From Sulfolobus tengchongensis (GTDB lineage Archaea > Thermoproteota > Thermoprotei_A > Sulfolobales > Sulfolobaceae), in NCBI RefSeq assembly GCF_036967215.1, contig NZ_CP146016.1, positions 524,501 through 588,500 of the forward strand: 64,000 nt of DNA, in the 5' to 3' direction. The position numbers and the translations under genes were made by a program. Below the pieces are notes generated by a model. That model was not told the DNA's origin, searched no databases, and saw only the letters and a program-made list of their open reading frames with translations. Below, one piece after another: positions 61,424 through 64,000 of the stretch (position 1 is the stretch's first letter; every line of letters begins with the position of its first letter).

Positions 61424-62137
61424 CAATTAACTCAACGAGTAGATCAACTAACGCAGACTGTTAATGAATTAGGACAACGTATTGATCAGCTAGCAAAGAA
61501 TCAAGAGGTTTTACAAAGATTAGTGGGTGAAGTAACTCAGTCTGTTAATCAGCTTATAAAGAGGCAAGATAGTTTCATTTCTAAGATCGAGCGTATGGAT
61601 AAAGTTCTTGGTTCTATTGGTAGTAGGTGGAGTTCTCTTTATGAGAGTTTAATCACTGATTTCTTAAGGGAGTTTTTGGAAAAGGAGGGTCTTGATTATA
61701 ACTGTGTTAATAAGTTTTCATTTAAGGATGATAAGGGTATTTATGGTTTTAAAGGTAGGAAATACGAGATTGACATATTAGCTAAAGAAGATAAGGTGTA
61801 TATGATTGAGGTTAAGTATAGTGCAGAGGATAAGGATGTTGAATGGTTTGATATCAGATGTAAAGTTATCAGAGAAGTTTTAGGATTAACTAAACAACCA
61901 GTTAAGTTATTCCTAGCGATTACAGCTAAAAAAGATGCCGTTGATAGGGCTAATGAACTGGGAATCAAGATGATAGCTGAGGATATCTTTGAGATACCGA
62001 AGAAAAAGTAAATAAGCCGTGGAAGACTGTTTCTGTCTTAGCGTAAAATTTATATAATTGCACACAGTCTAAAACATAGTAACCTTACCTCAGATGTGGA
62101 TGGGAAATTCCCGAATGGGGTAAGGATAGTTACAAGA

Positions 62138-62280
62138 TGTGGGGGTTTCCTCACCTAAAAAGGGTGAGTGGGGTTATCCCCCTAATGGGATGGAGAAGGA
62201 TGAGCATATGCGACTTCGGTGAAATCCAAGGGTTGAGAGTTGAATACAAAATATATGAAATTCAATGAGACCCAAACCCC
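62138..62280 (+). mobile_element. Solo copy of TnpB 3' coding end and right end
   Basis: This segment matches the last 43 codons of tnpB (MWGFPHLKRVSGVIPLMGWR...EYKIYEIQ stop) and the same right end to CCCAAACCCC. The reading frame is still open, but there is no upstream coding part. It may be a deletion remnant, or a stand-alone source of the guide RNA scaffold that works with the TnpB of 56260-57567. Confidence 0.7.
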
Positions 62281-62344
62281 AGTGAGACTTTTTTCTCATC
62301 TATCTTAGCGTCAATAAATCCGTAAAAAGTTCTTAAACGAAGAG

Positions 62345-62432
62345 AAATTACAGGCATTTGAATACTTAACGCTAATTCTACTGACAGTTCTGATCAGGAG
62401 AACAACCTTAATTTTCAGATACCCCACAAACT
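62345..62432 (-). repeat. MITE-like family B, copy 6
   Basis: Reverse copy, CATTTGAATACTTAACGC to CAGATACCCCACAAACTA. The far end is a few bases short. Confidence 0.7.
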
Positions 62433-62593
62433 ATAATGATGGTCTAAAAAGCTTATGATACTAACTAGCAGGGTCAATTCTTATACTCTGAGCAATTTCT
62501 CTATAGATCTCATGACGATTGCTTGTCAATAATATATAGGTTAGAAGTGTAAAGGTAAAGGACAGTGGGATTCAGAATGCAATGTAACGTTAA

Positions 62594-64000
62594 TTATTTC
62601 CTCTTCCTAAGGATTATAACTGAGACAATAACTGAGATTGTTATTATAGCTCCTATTAATCCAATAATAAGGTAATTAGGAACTTCAACAAACCTCTCTT
62701 GTATGGGCTGATCCACCGTAATTGAAATACCCGATGAAACGTTATAAGTTCCAACATATTTACCCATCAAATAAAATGGTACGTTGGCACTTAAGGTTAT
62801 TACAGAGCCATTATTAACCCAAATTGACTCTCCATTTATAACAACAAGATATTGTCTCTGAGTAGTTATGTTTATTGTTATGGGAGTGTTTAAGGTAAAT
62901 GAATTTGATGGTGTAATCTTAGTTATAATACATCTAGTTTGATTATTAACGTAATATGTATAATTCAAGATTTTTATATAAGATCCAGAGTTTATCCAGG
63001 AGGAGTTTAGGTATCTCTCTGATCCATTTATTTCCCCTTTTACTGAAACTTTTGATAAAACCTTAATGTAGTACTGATTTACAACTTTTACATCTACGTT
63101 TATGTGGTTATTTACAATGAAAGACTTTGGAGAGATTGAGATGATTATGTCTCTTTCTAGAGGAGTAACGTAATATGTTATGTTTTCTATGTTGACACTT
63201 ATCCCGTAATTGTACCAACCGCTATTGAGACTCACATTTTGTCCGTTGATCAACGCATATATTGGTATTGTAGAGTTAACTGTTACGTAATACTGATTTA
63301 CAACTTTTACATTAACGTTCATGGGCTCTTCAACAGTGAAAGTAAATGATGGTGACAATGAGGTTATAATTTCTCTTTCCATGGAAGAAATATAATAGGA
63401 TAAATTCTCTATTTGAACCACGTCACCTTGATTAAACCAGTTTGAACTAAAAGATTCGTTTTCTCCATTAATTAACGCATATAAAGGAATAGGAGAGTTC
63501 ACGTTAATGAAATATTGAACTTGATAATTTACCGTAATAACTTCTGGAGCGGTTATTATACCAGTGTAATTTAATGCTATGGCTCTCGTATCTGGTTCAA
63601 CTCCATTTAAAATTTTGGTATAGGTGTAAGCAGAATCGTAGTTTACCCATACAGTAGCTGGAGGTGAAACACTTCTCATTTCGTTGAAGTACTCATAATT
63701 AATTGTAGGTATTGTGAAAGTTCCATTTCCTATTAAGTTATAGTAAAAAGTGACCTCATCTTGCTCGTAATAAACAATATAAAGGGAGCCCTTAGATGTA
63801 ACTACTCCAGAAGTGGTGTTTTGTGTAGCCCATCTAATATTACCATCATTTATCACATTTTGAATTGTGTAATTAGTGCCAGAGGGTAAACTTATGGTTT
63901 GTCCATTTTGAAGAGTAACAGTTTCAGTCGTACCATTGGGAAAGTTAAAAGTTATTGTAGGTAATGTTGGAGGTTGATTTCCAATAAAGGAATATGAGAA
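62594..64000 (-). CDS. Repeat-containing cell-surface protein, 5' end outside window
   Basis: The frame is open to base 64000, so the gene is cut at its start. The visible 468 residues have three copies of a module of about 85-90 residues (YFINVNSPIPLYALINGENE, YYVTVNSTIPIYALINGQNV, YYIKVLSKVSVKGEINGSER), many N-x-S/T sites for glycosylation, a final hydrophobic helix NYLIIGLIGAIITISVIVSV and a basic end RKRK. It is an S-layer-associated or adhesin/protease-like protein held in the membrane by its C-terminus, with the modules outside. The internal start at 63856 (GTG) is not a true start. Confidence 0.75.
   Translation of the reverse strand, partial: FSYSFIGNQPPTLPTITFNFPNGTTETVTLQNGQTISLPSGTNYTIQNVINDGNIRWATQNTTSGVVTSKGSLYIVYYEQDEVTFYYNLIGNGTFTIPTINYEYFNEMRSVSPPATVWVNYDSAYTYTKILNGVEPDTRAIALNYTGIITAPEVITVNYQVQYFINVNSPIPLYALINGENESFSSNWFNQGDVVQIENLSYYISSMEREIITSLSPSFTFTVEEPMNVNVKVVNQYYVTVNSTIPIYALINGQNVSLNSGWYNYGISVNIENITYYVTPLERDIIISISPKSFIVNNHINVDVKVVNQYYIKVLSKVSVKGEINGSERYLNSSWINSGSYIKILNYTYYVNNQTRCIITKITPSNSFTLNTPITINITTQRQYLVVINGESIWVNNGSVITLSANVPFYLMGKYVGTYNVSSGISITVDQPIQERFVEVPNYLIIGLIGAIITISVIVSVIILRKRK

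Larger units (their letters stand above)
60241..62011 (+). pseudogene. Coiled-coil nuclease-like gene split by an IS5-type element
   Basis: The 5' part (60241-60363, 41 codons, MALKEEILKLLNEDEEFRRQ...) and the 3' part (61424-62011) are in the same frame once the IS and one copy of the 11-base target duplication are removed. The rebuilt protein is 236 residues: head, short DQLTQRV-type coiled coil, and KYEIDILAKED...MIEVKYSAED nuclease-like domain. It is a shorter paralogue of the gene at 2584, without the long coiled coil. The downstream frame from GTG 61523 is still open for 162 residues and could be expressed alone. Confidence 0.85.

Overview
The window is an AT-rich crenarchaeal chromosome segment. 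It is almost certainly from the order Sulfolobales, most like Saccharolobus/Sulfolobus. Reasons are the family B polymerase 2 (Dpo2) with its small RecA-like partner, a Swi2/Snf2-plus-SWIM pair, bacterio-opsin-activator type HTH regulators, mostly leaderless genes preceded by a TATA box about 25-35 bases upstream, and many short IS-derived repeats in the gaps between genes. No rRNA, tRNA or CRISPR array was recognised.

Layout. 1-3654: end of a dpo2 operon, then a coiled-coil protein with a nuclease-like C-terminus. 3852-13444: a membrane iron-sulfur protein, a broken uppP, a CoxL-like oxidase subunit, a small metallopeptidase, a GlcD-type flavoprotein and an MNT/HEPN pair. 14004-19181: acyl-CoA synthetase, cyclase-family hydrolase, and a lactonase/iron-alcohol-dehydrogenase pair. 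19498-26376: a TusA-like protein and a complete aerobic CO dehydrogenase operon on the minus strand (XdhC-YHS, CoxM, CoxS, CoxL, CoxD, CoxE); its CoxL carries the AYRCSFR loop of true form I CO dehydrogenases. 26869-51608: an aromatic-degradation island with two Rieske oxygenase alpha/beta pairs, a catechol-type extradiol dioxygenase, LigA-like and LigB-like proteins, a GalB-like hydratase, a CHA-aldolase (GalC/LigK) homologue, a GlcG/HbpS protein, an MmsA-type CoA-acylating dehydrogenase, an amidase, a third CoxL, a GntR regulator, a bat-type regulator and two transporters. 52035-64000: the SWIM/Snf2 pair (snf2 is frameshifted), a damaged VapBC-like pair, a TnpB element, a PrpB-type lyase, a second bat-type regulator, a nuclease-like gene split by an IS5-type element, and a repeat-containing surface protein that runs off the window end.

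How the genes may work together. The Rieske oxygenases and catechol dioxygenase suit ring hydroxylation and cleavage. LigA/LigB, GalB and the aldolase match the gallate/protocatechuate 4,5-cleavage route that yields pyruvate and oxaloacetate. Five promoters in this island share an AAAC-NN-GTTT palindrome just upstream of the TATA box, which suggests one shared regulator, possibly the GntR protein encoded inside the island.

The genome is visibly worn by mobile DNA. I count 13 copies of one MITE-like family (A) and 6 of another (B). Family B shares its ends with the full-length IS5-type element at 60364-61412. There are three copies of a TnpB right end, one of them inside a PIN-toxin gene, and a 411-bp element with long terminal inverted repeats. 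uppP has an in-frame stop and snf2 has a one-base frameshift; each could be true decay or a sequencing error. All functional names are homology judgements made by eye, without database searches.
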